The position numbers and the translations under genes are program-made. A DNA stretch of 32,573 nucleotides from UBA6183 sp964545895 (GTDB lineage: Bacteria; Bacteroidota; Bacteroidia; UKL13-3): contig CAZJHS010000025.1 of NCBI GenBank assembly GCA_964545895.1, forward strand, positions 1 to 32,573, given 5' to 3'. The notes beneath the pieces are model-generated. The model saw only the letters and a program-made list of their open reading frames with translations. It was not told where the DNA came from and ran no database searches. Each line of letters starts with the position of its first letter. Within the stretch, counting starts at the first letter, position 1. This document shows positions 32,462 through 32,573 of the stretch, piece after piece.

Positions 32462-32573
32462 CTATTTCTTTTTATAATCTCCGCGTTTTACGGCTTTATA
32501 AAACTGGCCCCACGCCAATGGATCAAATATGCGGTTAGGCGGTAATTGCCCGTTGTAATAATATTTATATGCT
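32462..32573 (-). CDS. 3' end of an unidentified gene, cut by the window edge
   Basis: Reading the minus strand from the window edge gives 36 residues and a TAG stop (32462-32464). They include YYYNGQLPPNRIFDPLAW and a basic end (KAVKRGDYKKK). The balanced composition and good aromatic content look like a real protein C-terminus. In Bacteroidota, wbqC genes often neighbour lepB and dapB, but this tail shows no motif I can tie to either. Function unknown; the gene continues beyond 32573. Confidence 0.55.
   Translation of the reverse strand, partial: AYKYYYNGQLPPNRIFDPLAWGQFYKAVKRGDYKKK

Overview
The window looks like a chromosomal segment of an AT-rich, gliding or biofilm-type member of the Bacteroidota, probably outside the class Flavobacteriia, although the exact lineage cannot be fixed from sequence alone. 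The evidence is as follows. Several genes are preceded by the phylum's promoter (-7 box TAnnTTTG, in the best cases with a TTG/TTTG box 19-21 nt upstream). Almost every gene lacks a Shine-Dalgarno sequence. DUF4249 and DUF5723 family proteins are present. A giant surface protein ends in a type IX secretion (T9SS) C-terminal sorting domain.

Layout. (1) 1-2570: carA (TTG start) and eno, closed by a strong terminator. (2) 2640-3422: an FtsB/DivIC-type division protein (the eno-ftsB neighbourhood is widespread), convergent with a DUF423 membrane protein. (3) 3504-9267: a 910-residue membrane-anchored protein with a propeller-like C-terminal part, then a tightly spaced pair of envelope genes, a lipoprotein and a DUF5723 outer-membrane protein. 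(4) 9333-10826: biotin carboxylase accC, transcribed out of a hairpin that also ends the previous unit. (5) 11172-25334: one uninterrupted 14.2-kb gene for a 4720-residue secreted repeat protein, 43% of the window. (6) 25456-28490, minus strand: dnaK and a DUF4249 lipoprotein. (7) 28626-30146: panB and an RluA-family pseudouridine synthase. (8) 30300-31751, minus strand: rpsU (bS21) and an acyl-CoA dehydrogenase. (9) 31865-32573: a WbqC-family gene converging on the 3' end of an unidentified gene cut by the window edge.

Two things stand out. The giant protein is strongly modular: signal peptide, N-terminal sandwich, fibronectin-III domain, four large W-headed beta-helix super-repeats that share a DPPF...GDGxS signature, eleven tandem Ig/PKD-like domains, a fifth W-headed unit, and the T9SS sorting domain. 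The last Ig/PKD-like repeat is split by a whole cleaved-adhesin-like domain. Second, rpsU alone carries a near-perfect Shine-Dalgarno sequence in a setting where the other genes have none. This matches the bS21 autoregulation model worked out for Flavobacterium ribosomes that hide their anti-Shine-Dalgarno sequence.

Most other genes are housekeeping functions (pyrimidine/arginine precursor, glycolysis, fatty-acid and pantothenate metabolism, protein folding, ribosome). No mobile element, CRISPR array, tRNA or rRNA was seen.
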